A stretch of DNA of 36,412 bases, from assembly GCF_902806285.1 (NCBI RefSeq), contig NZ_CADCWA010000194.1, positions 1 to 36,412 on the forward strand, written 5' to 3'. Position 1 is the first letter of the stretch; each line of letters starts with the position of its first letter. Under the pieces are notes generated by a model. The model had not been told where the DNA came from, did no database searches, and saw only the letters and a list, made by a program, of their open reading frames with translations. Made by a program: the position numbers and the translations under genes. Positions 16,513 to 24,805 of the stretch are shown here, in pieces. This DNA comes from an uncultured Sphingomonas sp. (lineage in GTDB: Bacteria; Pseudomonadota; Alphaproteobacteria; Sphingomonadales; Sphingomonadaceae).

Positions 16513-17568
16513 GAACCGCCCCGGATCGTAAGGCGCCGGATCGACCGGCATCTCCCCTTCCCCAAGGATCAGCGCCGCGCACAGCGCAGCCGCCGCCGGC
16601 GCCGTCTGGATGCCGAAGCCGCCCTGCCCTGCGCACCAGAAGAATTCGGGCTCATCCGACCCGAAGCCGAACACCGGCAGCCGGTCCGGCGCGAAGCTCC
16701 TCAGCCCCGCCCAGCTCCGCTCCACCCGCTCGACCGGCCAGTCGACGACTTGGCTGAACCGGTCGATCGCCACCGCCACGTCCAGCTCCTCGGGCGCGGC
16801 GTCGCACGGGTCCGTCGCAACCTCGTCATGCGGGCTGAGCCAGATCGACCGCTCGCCCTCCCCCTTGAAGTAGAAGCTCCCGTCCGCCGCGACCACCAGC
16901 GGCAGGCGCTTGCAACCGCTTCGACCGAGCCGCAGTTGCACCATGGTCCGCCGCTTGGGCGCGATGCCGAGCGGCCGCACGCCGCAGCGCTCCGCCACCG
17001 TGTCGGCCCAGGCGCCCGCGGCGTTGACGATCACCTCCGCCGCAACCTCCTCGCCACCGTCGAACCGCGCTCGCCAGCGCTCCCCCCGCCGCTCGGCGGA
17101 GGCCAGCCGCATGCCGGTCCGGACAGCGCCGCCGTTCGCCCGCAGCTCGGCCAGATAGTCGTTGTGCAGCCGGCTGACGTCGATGTCGGCCAAGGCGGGC
17201 TCGGCCAGTCCCCGCACCCACTCCGGCCTCAACCCCGGCAGCAGCCGCTCCAGCGCGGGGCGATTGAGCGGCTCCACCGCGCAGCCGGGAACGATCTCGA
17301 TTCCCTCGCCCGCCCTGGCGATGTGGATCGCACCGCGCGGGCTGAGGTAACCCCCTGCTTCCAGCACCGGCCGGCTGGCGCGGGTCAGCGGCGCGACCAG
17401 CGGCCCGCCATAGCCTTCGTGCCAGAAGGCCGCGGAGCGGCCGGTCGCATGGCGGCCGGGCCAATCCTCCGCCTCCGTCACCAGCACCCGGCGGCGCGGC
17501 GCGAGGGCGGCCCCAAGGCTGGCACCGGCGATCCCGGCGCCGATGATCAGGATATCGACGCTGTCCAC
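16462..17568 (-). CDS. FAD-dependent oxidoreductase of the DAO (D-amino-acid oxidase-like) family
   Basis: The 368-residue product starts MDSVDILIIGAGIAGASLGA, with the FAD-binding GxGxxG motif at residues 10-15. Family blocks are GRHATGRSAAFWHEGYGG, VIVNAAGAWADTVAERCG, SWAGLRSFAPDRLPVFGF and FFWCAGQGGFGIQTAPAAAA. Members oxidise amines, amino acids or hydroxy acids, but the substrate is not evident. The last 16 residues (SSSFLGEMSRSDRGVR) come from the right arm of the palindrome at 16396-16512 and match the tail of the convergent RNase HI. Otherwise it is complete, and it is divergent from cpaA with about 50 bases between. Confidence 0.9.
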   Translation of the reverse strand: MDSVDILIIGAGIAGASLGAALAPRRRVLVTEAEDWPGRHATGRSAAFWHEGYGGPLVAPLTRASRPVLEAGGYLSPRGAIHIARAGEGIEIVPGCAVEPLNRPALERLLPGLRPEWVRGLAEPALADIDVSRLHNDYLAELRANGGAVRTGMRLASAERRGERWRARFDGGEEVAAEVIVNAAGAWADTVAERCGVRPLGIAPKRRTMVQLRLGRSGCKRLPLVVAADGSFYFKGEGERSIWLSPHDEVATDPCDAAPEELDVAVAIDRFSQVVDWPVERVERSWAGLRSFAPDRLPVFGFGSDEPEFFWCAGQGGFGIQTAPAAAALCAALILGEGEMPVDPAPYDPGRFSSSFLGEMSRSDRGVR

Positions 17569-17621
17569 TCCGCTTCGCCGGTTACGGTTTGGAAAGACGG
17601 CTCGTCTAGGCCTGCGTCATC

Positions 17622-18104
17622 ATGAACGCCGAATTCACCCTATGGCTGCCCGATGCGCTGCTCATCGCCTTGGGGCTGCTGTTGCTCGTGGCGGCGGCGA
17701 TCGACGTTGGGACCTACACCATCCCCAACCGGCTGAACCTGCTGATCGCGGTTCTAGCGCCGCTCTTCTGGTGGTCGGCCGAGCTGGCCTTGTGGCCGGA
17801 CGTCGCCATCCGGATCGGCGCCGCCCTGCTCGTCTTCGGGCTGCTCGCCGCCGCCTTTGCGGCCGGGATGATGGGCGGCGGCGATGTCAAGCTGGCCGCC
17901 GCGGTGGCGCTGTGGTTTCCGCCGCTCGCCACCGTGAAGATGCTCGTCGTGATGTCGATCGCGGGGGGCGTGCTCACGCTGCTCGTGCTGCTGATCCACC
18001 GCGCCCGTCAGCGTGAGGGCCGCCCCAAGATCCCGTACGGCGTCGCCATCGCGGCCGGCGGCTGGGCGGTTCTCGCCGAACGATATCTTAACCAATTTGC
18101 CTGA
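17622..18104 (+). CDS. cpaA: Type IV prepilin peptidase CpaA/TadV
   Basis: CpaA is the inner-membrane aspartyl protease that cleaves Flp-type prepilins. The 160-residue product starts MNAEFTLWLPDALLIALGLL. The two catalytic aspartates are D28 (AAAIDVGTYTIPNRLN) and D88 (MMGGGDVKLAAA), the canonical A24 pair with GD. Six membrane segments are predictable, and there is no methylase domain, as expected of the short Tad type. It is the first gene of the cpa cluster and lies 46 bases before cpaB. The cognate pilin is not in this window. Confidence 0.93.
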   Translation: MNAEFTLWLPDALLIALGLLLLVAAAIDVGTYTIPNRLNLLIAVLAPLFWWSAELALWPDVAIRIGAALLVFGLLAAAFAAGMMGGGDVKLAAAVALWFPPLATVKMLVVMSIAGGVLTLLVLLIHRARQREGRPKIPYGVAIAAGGWAVLAERYLNQFA

Positions 18105-18150
18105 TGTCTGAGACGATCAAGGGAACCCACCTGGGGGAGGCGGATACGCC

Positions 18151-19197
18151 ATGGATGTGAAGAAGATCGCGCTTCTGGTCGGAGCGCTGCTGGTGGCCGC
18201 GGTGACCGCGATCATGGCCAAGAACATGTTCACCGGCGCCTCGGCACCGAGTGCGGAGGCAGCCGCGGTTCCGGTCGGGCCGAGGATCCTGGTCTCCAAG
18301 AAGGCCCTTCCCGTCGGCACCATCGTCGATGCGGAAAGCTTCACCTACCAGCCCTGGCCCAAGGACCTCGTTCAGAACGCCTACTACCAGGAGGGGCAAC
18401 CCGACAGCGGCATGCAGTCGCTCCTCGGCACGGTGGTGCGTCAGCCGATCACGGCCGGCCAGCCCCTGACCCGCGGCTCCCTGGTCGGCCCCAACGACCG
18501 CGGCTTCCTGGCCGCGGCGCTTGGCCCGGGCATGCGCGCGGTGACCGTTTCGGTGAGCACCATCGGCGGCGTCGCGGGCTTCGTCTTCCCGGGCGACCGG
18601 GTCGACGTGGTGCTGACCCAGGAAGTGAACGGCGGCGGCGAAGGTCCGCCGCTCAAGGTGTCCGAAACCATCATCCGCAACATCCGCGTGCTCGCCACCG
18701 ACCAGCGCACCGACACCAAGGGTGAGGACGGCAAGCCGGTGGTCATGACGTTCAACAACGTCACGATGGAGTCCACTCCGCGCATCGCCGAGAAGATCGC
18801 GGTGGCGCAGACCCTGGGTACCCTGTCCCTGTCCCTGCGCTCGCTGTCCGACACCACCGCAGAGCTCGAGCGCTCGGTCGCCTCGGGCGACATCAAGCTG
18901 CCCAAGGGCGTCAGCCCGGCGGAGGAGCGGCGCATGCTGCTGGCGGTTGCCAACCAGCCGCTGGACACGGCCAGCACCTACAGCACCGGCGGCGACGTGT
19001 CGCGGTTCCAGCGGCGGACGGTACCGGCCCGCAAGTCGGAAGCGCCGGCTGCGCCCGTTGCCGCCCCCGTGCGGATCGAAGCCCCGGTGAACGTCGCAGC
19101 CGCTCGCACCGCTTCGGGGGAAGCGCGTCCGGCCGGACCGATGGTCCGCGTCAGCCGCGGCAACAATGTCAGCTACGTTCCAGTGGGGGCTCGCTAA
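18151..19197 (+). CDS. cpaB: Flp pilus assembly protein CpaB/RcpC
   Basis: CpaB is a periplasmic component of the Tad secretion machine, thought to support the secretin. The 348-residue product has an N-terminal anchor (KKIALLVGALLVAAVTAIMA), then a SAF domain around residues 45-115 (RILVSKKALPVGTIVDAESF; PITAGQPLTRGSL) and the RcpC core (PGMRAVTVSVSTIGGVAGFV, FPGDRVDVVLTQEV). The C-terminal tail is Pro/Ala-rich. A GGGGGAGG ribosome site lies at about 18133-18140. The cpaC start follows one base after its stop. Confidence 0.95.
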   Translation: MDVKKIALLVGALLVAAVTAIMAKNMFTGASAPSAEAAAVPVGPRILVSKKALPVGTIVDAESFTYQPWPKDLVQNAYYQEGQPDSGMQSLLGTVVRQPITAGQPLTRGSLVGPNDRGFLAAALGPGMRAVTVSVSTIGGVAGFVFPGDRVDVVLTQEVNGGGEGPPLKVSETIIRNIRVLATDQRTDTKGEDGKPVVMTFNNVTMESTPRIAEKIAVAQTLGTLSLSLRSLSDTTAELERSVASGDIKLPKGVSPAEERRMLLAVANQPLDTASTYSTGGDVSRFQRRTVPARKSEAPAAPVAAPVRIEAPVNVAAARTASGEARPAGPMVRVSRGNNVSYVPVGAR

Positions 19198-19198
19198 G

Positions 19199-20671
19199 AT
19201 GACCAGTTCCACCATCCGCCGCCAGTCGCGCCTGGGCAGGGGCTCCATGCTCTCCGGCCTCGCCGCGCTGGCCCTGACCGCCGGCACCGTCGGCCTCGCC
19301 GCGCCCGCCGCGGCCCAGCCTTCGGCTGCCCGGCCGTCGGACACGCTGAACCTGGCCCAGAGCACCGGCACGCTGGTCCGCCTGCCGGCGCCGATGACCG
19401 ACCTGTTCATCGCCAACGACGCGGTGGCCGACGTCCAGGTCCGCTCGAACAGCCAGCTCTACATTTTCGGCAAGCAGCGCGGCGAAACCACCGTTTACGC
19501 CACCGACAAGGCCGGCCGGGTGGTCTACTCCGCCAACGTCCGGGTCGGCGCGAACGTCGGCTCCGTCGAGGACATGCTGCGGGTGGCGATGCCTGAAGGG
19601 CAGATCCAGGCCGTCCCGATGAACAATCTAGTGCTGCTGACGGGCACCGTCAGCTCGCCGGACGACGCGGCGGAGGCGCTGAAGCTGACCCAAGCCTATG
19701 TCGGCGAAGGCACCCAGGTCGTCAGCCGGCTACGCTCGGCCACGCCGCTGCAGGTCAACCTCAAGGTCAGGTTTGCCGAGGTTAACCGGAGCATGCTGAA
19801 GCAGATCGGCGTGAACCTGCTGGCTGGCGGCGACAATGGTTTCACCTTCGCGCAGGGCTCGGGCATCTTCCTTCCGGAAGTTGGCTCGGGCAGCAACGTC
19901 GATGCAGGCAAGATCATCCGCGGCGCTACCGGGGCTACCCTAGGCCGCACCGGTCGCTTGTTCGGCCTTGATCTTATTGCATCACTCGACCTTGCGGTGA
20001 ACGACGGTCTGGCGACCGTGCTGGCCGAACCGAACCTCACTGCCCTGTCCGGCGAAACCGCGAGCTTTCTCGCGGGCGGCGAATTTCCCGTGCCGGTCAG
20101 CCAGTCGCAGGGTGCCGTCACCGTCGAGTTCAAGCAATACGGCGTAGGCTTGGCCTTCACGCCGATCGTCCTGGCCGACGGCCGGATCTCCATGCGCGTT
20201 CGCCCCGAAGTGAGCGAGCTCACCAACGAAGGCTCAATCAAACTCGGCACCTTCACGATCCCGGGACTGACCACCCGCCGGGCCGAAACTACCGTCGAAC
20301 TTGGTTCGGGCCAGTCGTTCATGATCGCGGGGCTGCTCAAGAACACGAACACAAACAACATCAACAAGGCTCCCTTCCTGGGCGACCTGCCCATCCTGGG
20401 CACCTTGTTCCGCTCGACCCAGTTCCGCCGGCAGGAAACGGAGCTGGTGATCATTGTGACGCCCTATCTGGTGCGCCCGACGTCAGGCCGTTTGGCGCTG
20501 CCGACCGACGGCTACCGCGCGCCGAGCGACCCTGAGCTTCAGCTGGAAGGCCAGATCTTCAAGGGCGTCTCCGGACCGCGTGCCGCGCCTTCGACGGTGC
20601 GGCCCGGCGTCAGCGCCTCCACCACGGGCGCGGCCGCCACGACCGCGCCTGCGCCAGGCTTCAAGTTGTGA
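19199..20671 (+). CDS. cpaC: Tad pilus outer-membrane secretin CpaC/RcpA
   Basis: The secretin forms the outer-membrane channel for the Flp pilus. From the ATG at 19199, the 490-residue product has a signal peptide (about residues 1-39, ending AAPAAAQ). The N-terminal domain has APMTDLFIANDAVADVQVRS, then a BON-like module with LVLLTGTVSSPDDAAEALKL. The secretin domain has PLQVNLKVRFAEVNRSMLKQ, LAEPNLTALSGETASFLAGG and the C-terminal FLGDLPILGTLFRSTQFRRQ, ELVIIVTPYLVRP. An Ala/Thr-rich tail follows. Codons in 19750-20460 seem somewhat less GC-rich than the gene's first third, but the frame is uninterrupted. Confidence 0.96.
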   Translation: MTSSTIRRQSRLGRGSMLSGLAALALTAGTVGLAAPAAAQPSAARPSDTLNLAQSTGTLVRLPAPMTDLFIANDAVADVQVRSNSQLYIFGKQRGETTVYATDKAGRVVYSANVRVGANVGSVEDMLRVAMPEGQIQAVPMNNLVLLTGTVSSPDDAAEALKLTQAYVGEGTQVVSRLRSATPLQVNLKVRFAEVNRSMLKQIGVNLLAGGDNGFTFAQGSGIFLPEVGSGSNVDAGKIIRGATGATLGRTGRLFGLDLIASLDLAVNDGLATVLAEPNLTALSGETASFLAGGEFPVPVSQSQGAVTVEFKQYGVGLAFTPIVLADGRISMRVRPEVSELTNEGSIKLGTFTIPGLTTRRAETTVELGSGQSFMIAGLLKNTNTNNINKAPFLGDLPILGTLFRSTQFRRQETELVIIVTPYLVRPTSGRLALPTDGYRAPSDPELQLEGQIFKGVSGPRAAPSTVRPGVSASTTGAAATTAPAPGFKL

Positions 20672-20697
20672 CCCGCACCTCGACAGGAGATCGCACC

Positions 20698-21318
20698 ATG
20701 CGCAAGACCTTGGCCCTCCTGCTCCTCGCCTCGGCGGCCGGAGCCTGCGGTCACACCCCTAACGACCAGCCCGCCCGGGGCGTGTCCGCCGTGAACGTGC
20801 CGGTGGTCGCCCGGACCGACTACGCCTTCGACGCGGCTGCTCCCGGCGGCACCCTTGCGCCCGGCGAGGCCGCCCGCCTCGATGCCTGGTTCCGCGGCCT
20901 GGAGCTTGGCTACGGGGACGCCATCTTCGTCGACGGTCCTTATGCGGATACCGTGCGCAGCGAAGTCGCGCAGGTCGCCGGCCAGTACGGCATGATGGTC
21001 TCGCGCGGCGCGCCTGTCACCATTGGCGCGATGCCGGACGGCAGCGTCCGGGTGGTCGTCAGCCGCAACCGGGCGAGTGTCCCTGGCTGTCCCAACTGGA
21101 GCGAGCCCGCCTCGCCCAACTACCAGAACCGCATGATCTCCAATTTCGGCTGCGCGGTGAACAGTAATCTCGCTGCCATGGTCGCCAACCCGAGCGACCT
21201 GGTCCACGGGCAGGAGAGCGGCGGCGTGGTTGATCCGGCCACATCGGCCAAGGCCATCAACGCCTACCGGAGCAAGCCGGCCACAAGCGGCGGCGTGGCT
21301 GCCGTCAGCACCAAGTAG
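20698..21318 (+). CDS. cpaD: Pilus assembly lipoprotein CpaD
   Basis: CpaD is an outer-membrane lipoprotein of the Tad system. From the ATG at 20698 (AGGAG about ten bases upstream), the 206-residue product has a lipoprotein signal with lipid Cys17 (ASAAGACGHT). The CpaD domain is recognised by LDAWFRGLELGYGDAIFV, VVSRNRASVPGCPNWSEPAS and the C-terminal NYQNRMISNFGCAVNSNLAA and MVANPSDLVHG. It sits between cpaC (26 bases) and cpaE (13 bases). Confidence 0.93.
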   Translation: MRKTLALLLLASAAGACGHTPNDQPARGVSAVNVPVVARTDYAFDAAAPGGTLAPGEAARLDAWFRGLELGYGDAIFVDGPYADTVRSEVAQVAGQYGMMVSRGAPVTIGAMPDGSVRVVVSRNRASVPGCPNWSEPASPNYQNRMISNFGCAVNSNLAAMVANPSDLVHGQESGGVVDPATSAKAINAYRSKPATSGGVAAVSTK

Positions 21319-21331
21319 CGGAGCCTCAACC

Positions 21332-22594
21332 ATGAATGCGCCCTTTCAAGCACGCGCGGGCCTCCGCGATCCGTTCCAGGCGTTCGTCTGCGACGAAGCG
21401 ACCGCCGACCTGCTCCGGCCGCTGGCGGTTGAGCACGGCTGGAACCCGGAGAAGGTCAACAAGGGCGGGCTGCGCAACGCGGTGCAGACGCTGTCGGTCG
21501 CCGCTTCGCCCAACATCCTGTTCGTTGACCTGTCCGAGTCCGCCGACCCGTTGAACGACATCAACGCGCTCGCCGAAGTCTGCGAGCCCGGCACCATCGT
21601 GATCGCGGCCGGCCAGGTGAACGACGTCCGCCTCTACCGCGACCTCGTCGCCAGCGGCATCCACGACTATCTGCTCAAGCCGTTCAGCGTCGACCAGATC
21701 CGCGACACGTTCGCGCATGCCCAGTCGGTCCTGTCCGGCCCGCGCGGCGAGGTGCAGGCCGACAAGCCGCACGTGATGACCGCGGTGGTCGGGGTTCGCG
21801 GCGGCGTGGGCGCCTCCACGGTCGCCACCTCGCTCGCCTGGATGCTGGGCGACAAGGCGCATCGCTCCACCGCGCTGCTGGACCTCGACATCCACTTCGG
21901 CACCGGCGCACTCGCGCTCGACCTGGAGCCGGGCCGCGGGCTGACCGACGCGATGGAGAACCCCAGCCGGATCGACGGTCTGTTCATCGAACGGGCCATG
22001 GTCCGCGCCAACGAGCGGCTGTCCGTGCTGTCCGCCGAGGCGCCGATCAACACGCCGTTGATGACCGACGGCGCCGCCTTCTTCCAGCTGCAGGAGGAGA
22101 TGCGGAACGCGTTCGAGTCGACGGTGCTCGACCTGCCCCGCCACATGCTGATCCAGTTCCCGCACATGGTTCACGATGCCCATGTCGCCGCCGTGGTGGC
22201 GGAGCTGACGCTAGCTTCGACCCGCGACACCATCCGCATCCTCGCCTGGCTTAAGGCCAACGCGCCGCAGACCAAGGTGCTGGTGATCGCCAACCGCGTG
22301 CCCACCGGCGGCGCGCTGGAGATCAGCCGCAAGGACTTCGAGCAATCGATCGAGCGCCCGGTCGACATCGTGATCGGCGAGGACGGCAAGCTGGCGGCCC
22401 AGGCGGCCAAGCTCGGCAAGCCGGTGGCGGAGATCGCGGGCGGCAAGGCGGCGCAGCCCTATCTGCAGCTGTGCAACATGGTCCTGAGCCACGCCACGGA
22501 GGAGGGCGCGGCCAAGCCCGGCTCCCCGGCCGGTGCCAAGTCGCTCGTCGGCAACCTCAAGGCGATGCTGAGCAAGCCCAAGGTCGCGGCCTGA
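21332..22594 (+). CDS. cpaE: Tad pilus localisation ATPase CpaE/TadZ
   Basis: CpaE directs the Tad machine to a cell pole. The 420-residue product starts MNAPFQARAGLRDPFQAFVC. Residues about 15-130 form a receiver-like domain (PNILFVDLSESADPLNDINA; GIHDYLLKPFSVDQIRDTF). A ParA/MinD-type ATPase follows, with VVGVRGGVGASTVATSLAWM near residue 155 and LLDLDIHFGTGALALDLEPG. The Walker A has the degenerate RGGVGAST often seen in CpaE proteins. A Gly/Ala/Lys-rich tail ends the protein. In most cpa loci cpaF comes next; here it does not. Confidence 0.94.
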   Translation: MNAPFQARAGLRDPFQAFVCDEATADLLRPLAVEHGWNPEKVNKGGLRNAVQTLSVAASPNILFVDLSESADPLNDINALAEVCEPGTIVIAAGQVNDVRLYRDLVASGIHDYLLKPFSVDQIRDTFAHAQSVLSGPRGEVQADKPHVMTAVVGVRGGVGASTVATSLAWMLGDKAHRSTALLDLDIHFGTGALALDLEPGRGLTDAMENPSRIDGLFIERAMVRANERLSVLSAEAPINTPLMTDGAAFFQLQEEMRNAFESTVLDLPRHMLIQFPHMVHDAHVAAVVAELTLASTRDTIRILAWLKANAPQTKVLVIANRVPTGGALEISRKDFEQSIERPVDIVIGEDGKLAAQAAKLGKPVAEIAGGKAAQPYLQLCNMVLSHATEEGAAKPGSPAGAKSLVGNLKAMLSKPKVAA

Positions 22595-22604
22595 AGCGGG
22601 GACC

Positions 22605-22623
22605 GGAGGCGGCAACCGCCTCC
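22605..22623. terminator. Intercistronic hairpin between cpaE and tadB
   Basis: GGAGGCGG (22605-22612) and CCGCCTCC (22616-22623) pair perfectly around a CAA loop, flanked by GGGG and CCC that extend the stem with a bulge. It sits in the 67-base gap where cpaF stands in other loci. It may attenuate tadB-tadC expression or protect the upstream mRNA. There is no T-run. Confidence 0.45.
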
Positions 22624-22661
22624 CCCAACCGCTAGGGCGCGCAAGAAGGATTGAACGAGCC

Positions 22662-23639
22662 ATGTCCATGACGGTGATGATGCTGATGGCCGGGGCCGCC
22701 GCTCTGATGCTGTTCATGCTCGCGGCGGCGTTCAGCGGCCCCTCGCCGGCCAAGGCCTACAAGCGCCGCATGGAGCTGATCAAGGAACGGCATGGGGAGA
22801 ATGTGCTGGCGGCCAACGCCAATGCTCAAATCCGCAAGCTGTTCGCGCAACGGGAAAGCCGGGTCGACAGCTGGGCGTCCACCCTGATGCCCAAGCCCGC
22901 GCTGCTGCGCCGCCGGCTCGAGCAGACCGGCAAGCCGTGGACCCTCGCGCAATATGGGCTGGCAACGATCGGCATCGTCACGGTGGTTGCGGGCCTGCTG
23001 CTCCTGCAGGGCATGCCGGCTATTCTCTCCCTGATGCTGGCCCTGTTCGTCGGTGTGGGCTTCCCGCACCTGGCGATCGGCTTCCTGATCAAGCGCCGGG
23101 TCGCGGCGTTCAACGCCAACTTCCCCGACGCTATCGAGCTGATGGTCCGCGGCCTGCGCTCCGGCCTGCCGATCACCGAAACGCTGGGGATCGTCGCGAC
23201 CGAGCTGTCCGGCCCGGTCGGGGTCGAGTTCCGTGCCGTCGCCGACCGGATGAAGATCGGCCGGACCATGGACGCCGCGCTGCAGGAAACCGCCGAGCGG
23301 CTCGGCACGCCCGAGTTTCAGTTCTTCGTCATCACCCTCAATATCCAGCGCGAAACGGGCGGCAACCTCGCTGAAACCCTGTCCAACCTGGCCGACGTGC
23401 TGCGCAAGCGCGCGCAGATGAAGCTCAAGATCAAGGCCATGAGCTCCGAGTCCAAGGCCTCGGCCTACATCGTCGGCGCGCTGCCCTTCATCGTCTTCAC
23501 CATGGTCTACATGATGAACCCCGAATATATGGCGGGCTTCTTCACCGACGACCGGCTGATCGTCGCGGGGCTCGGCGGGCTGGTGTGGATGGGCATCGGC
23601 GTGTTCATCATGGCCAAGATGGTCAACTTCGAGATCTAA
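22662..23639 (+). CDS. tadB: Tad platform protein TadB (CpaG)
   Basis: TadB is one of two inner-membrane platform proteins of the T2SF family that convert ATPase motion into pilus extension. The 325-residue product has an N-terminal helix (MSMTVMMLMAGAAALMLFML), two further helices around residues 95-145, the T2SF domain (NFPDAIELMVRGLRSGLPIT, ETLGIVATELSGPVGVEFRA, GTPEFQFFVITLNIQRETGG) and C-terminal helices. An AAGAAGGA ribosome site lies upstream; either ATG at 22662 or 22668 could start. The gap to cpaE holds a strong hairpin. TadB needs the CpaF/TadA ATPase, which is not in this cluster. Confidence 0.95.
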   Translation: MSMTVMMLMAGAAALMLFMLAAAFSGPSPAKAYKRRMELIKERHGENVLAANANAQIRKLFAQRESRVDSWASTLMPKPALLRRRLEQTGKPWTLAQYGLATIGIVTVVAGLLLLQGMPAILSLMLALFVGVGFPHLAIGFLIKRRVAAFNANFPDAIELMVRGLRSGLPITETLGIVATELSGPVGVEFRAVADRMKIGRTMDAALQETAERLGTPEFQFFVITLNIQRETGGNLAETLSNLADVLRKRAQMKLKIKAMSSESKASAYIVGALPFIVFTMVYMMNPEYMAGFFTDDRLIVAGLGGLVWMGIGVFIMAKMVNFEI

Positions 23640-23654
23640 GGGGCACTTGTCGTC

Positions 23655-24656
23655 ATGCAGCCTGCTTCCGGCCCGACCCTGCTCGGCTTCGACGTCATCT
23701 GGGTGGCGACCCTGCTCTCGGCCGTGGCCACCCTCGCGGTGCTGGTTGCCCTTTATGCGGCAACCACCGTGCGCGACCCCATGGCGCGCCGGGTCAAGGC
23801 GCTGAACGAACGGCGCGAGCAGCTGAAGGCGGGCATCGTCGCCTCCACCAACAAGCGCAAGAAGCTGACCAACAAGAATGCGGCGGCCGACAAGGTCCGC
23901 GGCATCCTGTCCAGCTTCAGGATGCTGCAGGACGATCAGCTCAAGGCGACGCAGCTGAAGCTGATGCAGGCGGGCATCCGGGCCAAGGACCTGGCCTTCT
24001 TCATCATTCTCGCACGCTTTCTGCTGCCGCTGGTGCTGGGCGGGACGGCCATTGTGCTGATCTACGTGCTCAACAGCTTTCCGGATTGGGGCGCGTTCAA
24101 GAAATATGCGGTAACCGCGGGCGCGCTGATCGGCAGCTACAAGGCGCCCGACCTGTGGCTCAAGAACAAGGTCAACAAGCGCAGCGATGCGGTCCGCAAG
24201 GGCCTGCCCGACGCGCTCGACCTGCTGGTCATCTGCGCCGAAGCGGGCCTCACCGTCGACGCCGCCTTCGGCCGCGTCGCCAAGGAGTTGGGCAAGGCCT
24301 ATCCGGAGCTCGGCGACGAGTTCGGGCTGACCGCGATCGAGCTGGGCTTCCTGGCCGAGCGGCGTCAGGCGTTCGAGAACCTCGCGGCCCGCGTCGACCT
24401 GGAGGCGGTGCGCGGAGTGGTCACCACCATGATCCAGACGGAGAAGTACGGCACTCCGCTCGCCTCCGCGCTGCGCGTGCTGTCGGCCGAGTTCCGCAAC
24501 GAGCGCATGATGCGCGCCGAGGAAAAGGCCGCACGCCTGCCCGCGATCATGACCGTTCCGCTGATCCTGTTCATCCTGCCGACGCTGTTCGTAGTGATCC
24601 TCGGCCCCGCGGCCTGTTCGATCAGCGACAGCATGATCGGCGGCGGCGGCAAGTGA
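23655..24656 (+). CDS. tadC: Tad platform protein TadC (CpaH)
   Basis: TadC is the second T2SF platform protein. The 333-residue product begins MQPASGPTLLGFDVIWVATL and has an N-terminal helix, a basic cytoplasmic linker (NERREQLKAGIVASTNKRKK), two central helices, the T2SF domain (LPDALDLLVICAEAGLTVDA, LGDEFGLTAIELGFLAERRQ, MIQTEKYGTPLASALRVLSA) and a final helix. It starts 15 bases after tadB, preceded by AAGGGG. The stop lies at the foot of a perfect 18-bp palindrome. No tadD, tadE, tadF or tadG follows. Confidence 0.95.
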   Translation: MQPASGPTLLGFDVIWVATLLSAVATLAVLVALYAATTVRDPMARRVKALNERREQLKAGIVASTNKRKKLTNKNAAADKVRGILSSFRMLQDDQLKATQLKLMQAGIRAKDLAFFIILARFLLPLVLGGTAIVLIYVLNSFPDWGAFKKYAVTAGALIGSYKAPDLWLKNKVNKRSDAVRKGLPDALDLLVICAEAGLTVDAAFGRVAKELGKAYPELGDEFGLTAIELGFLAERRQAFENLAARVDLEAVRGVVTTMIQTEKYGTPLASALRVLSAEFRNERMMRAEEKAARLPAIMTVPLILFILPTLFVVILGPAACSISDSMIGGGGK

Positions 24657-24695
24657 CGAGCCTAGGCTCGTCACCCCGGACCTGATCCGGGGTCC
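24655..24695. repeat. Two adjacent palindromes after tadC
   Basis: GACGAGCCTAGGCTCGTC at 24655-24672 is a perfect palindrome that includes the last two bases of the tadC stop. A second hairpin (CCCCGGA, CCTGA loop, TCCGGGG) follows at 24675-24693, then TCCAG. The CCCCGG...CCGGGGTCCAG form matches half of the element inside glyS (26344-26367). They may also end the tad transcript. Confidence 0.75.
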
Positions 24696-24805
24696 AGCTT
24701 CAAAGACGCCGCCTCCGCCCTGCTGCTCGCAAGGCAGGCGGGGGAACTTACGCGCGGTCTCCTCGCTTTGCGTCGTTACGGACGCGACAAGGGGAACACA
24801 CGGCC

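Noticed and set aside
21778-21830. Loss of the Walker A lysine in CpaE (RGGVGAST) as a defect
   Set aside because: Degenerate Walker A motifs of this form are common in CpaE/TadZ proteins, so it is not evidence of inactivation.
22632-24674. Very long open frame (680 codons) on the minus strand opposite tadB and tadC
   Set aside because: It is a shadow of two clear T2SF genes in GC-rich DNA; its translation is His/Asp/Arg-rich with no domain, helix pattern or ribosome site.
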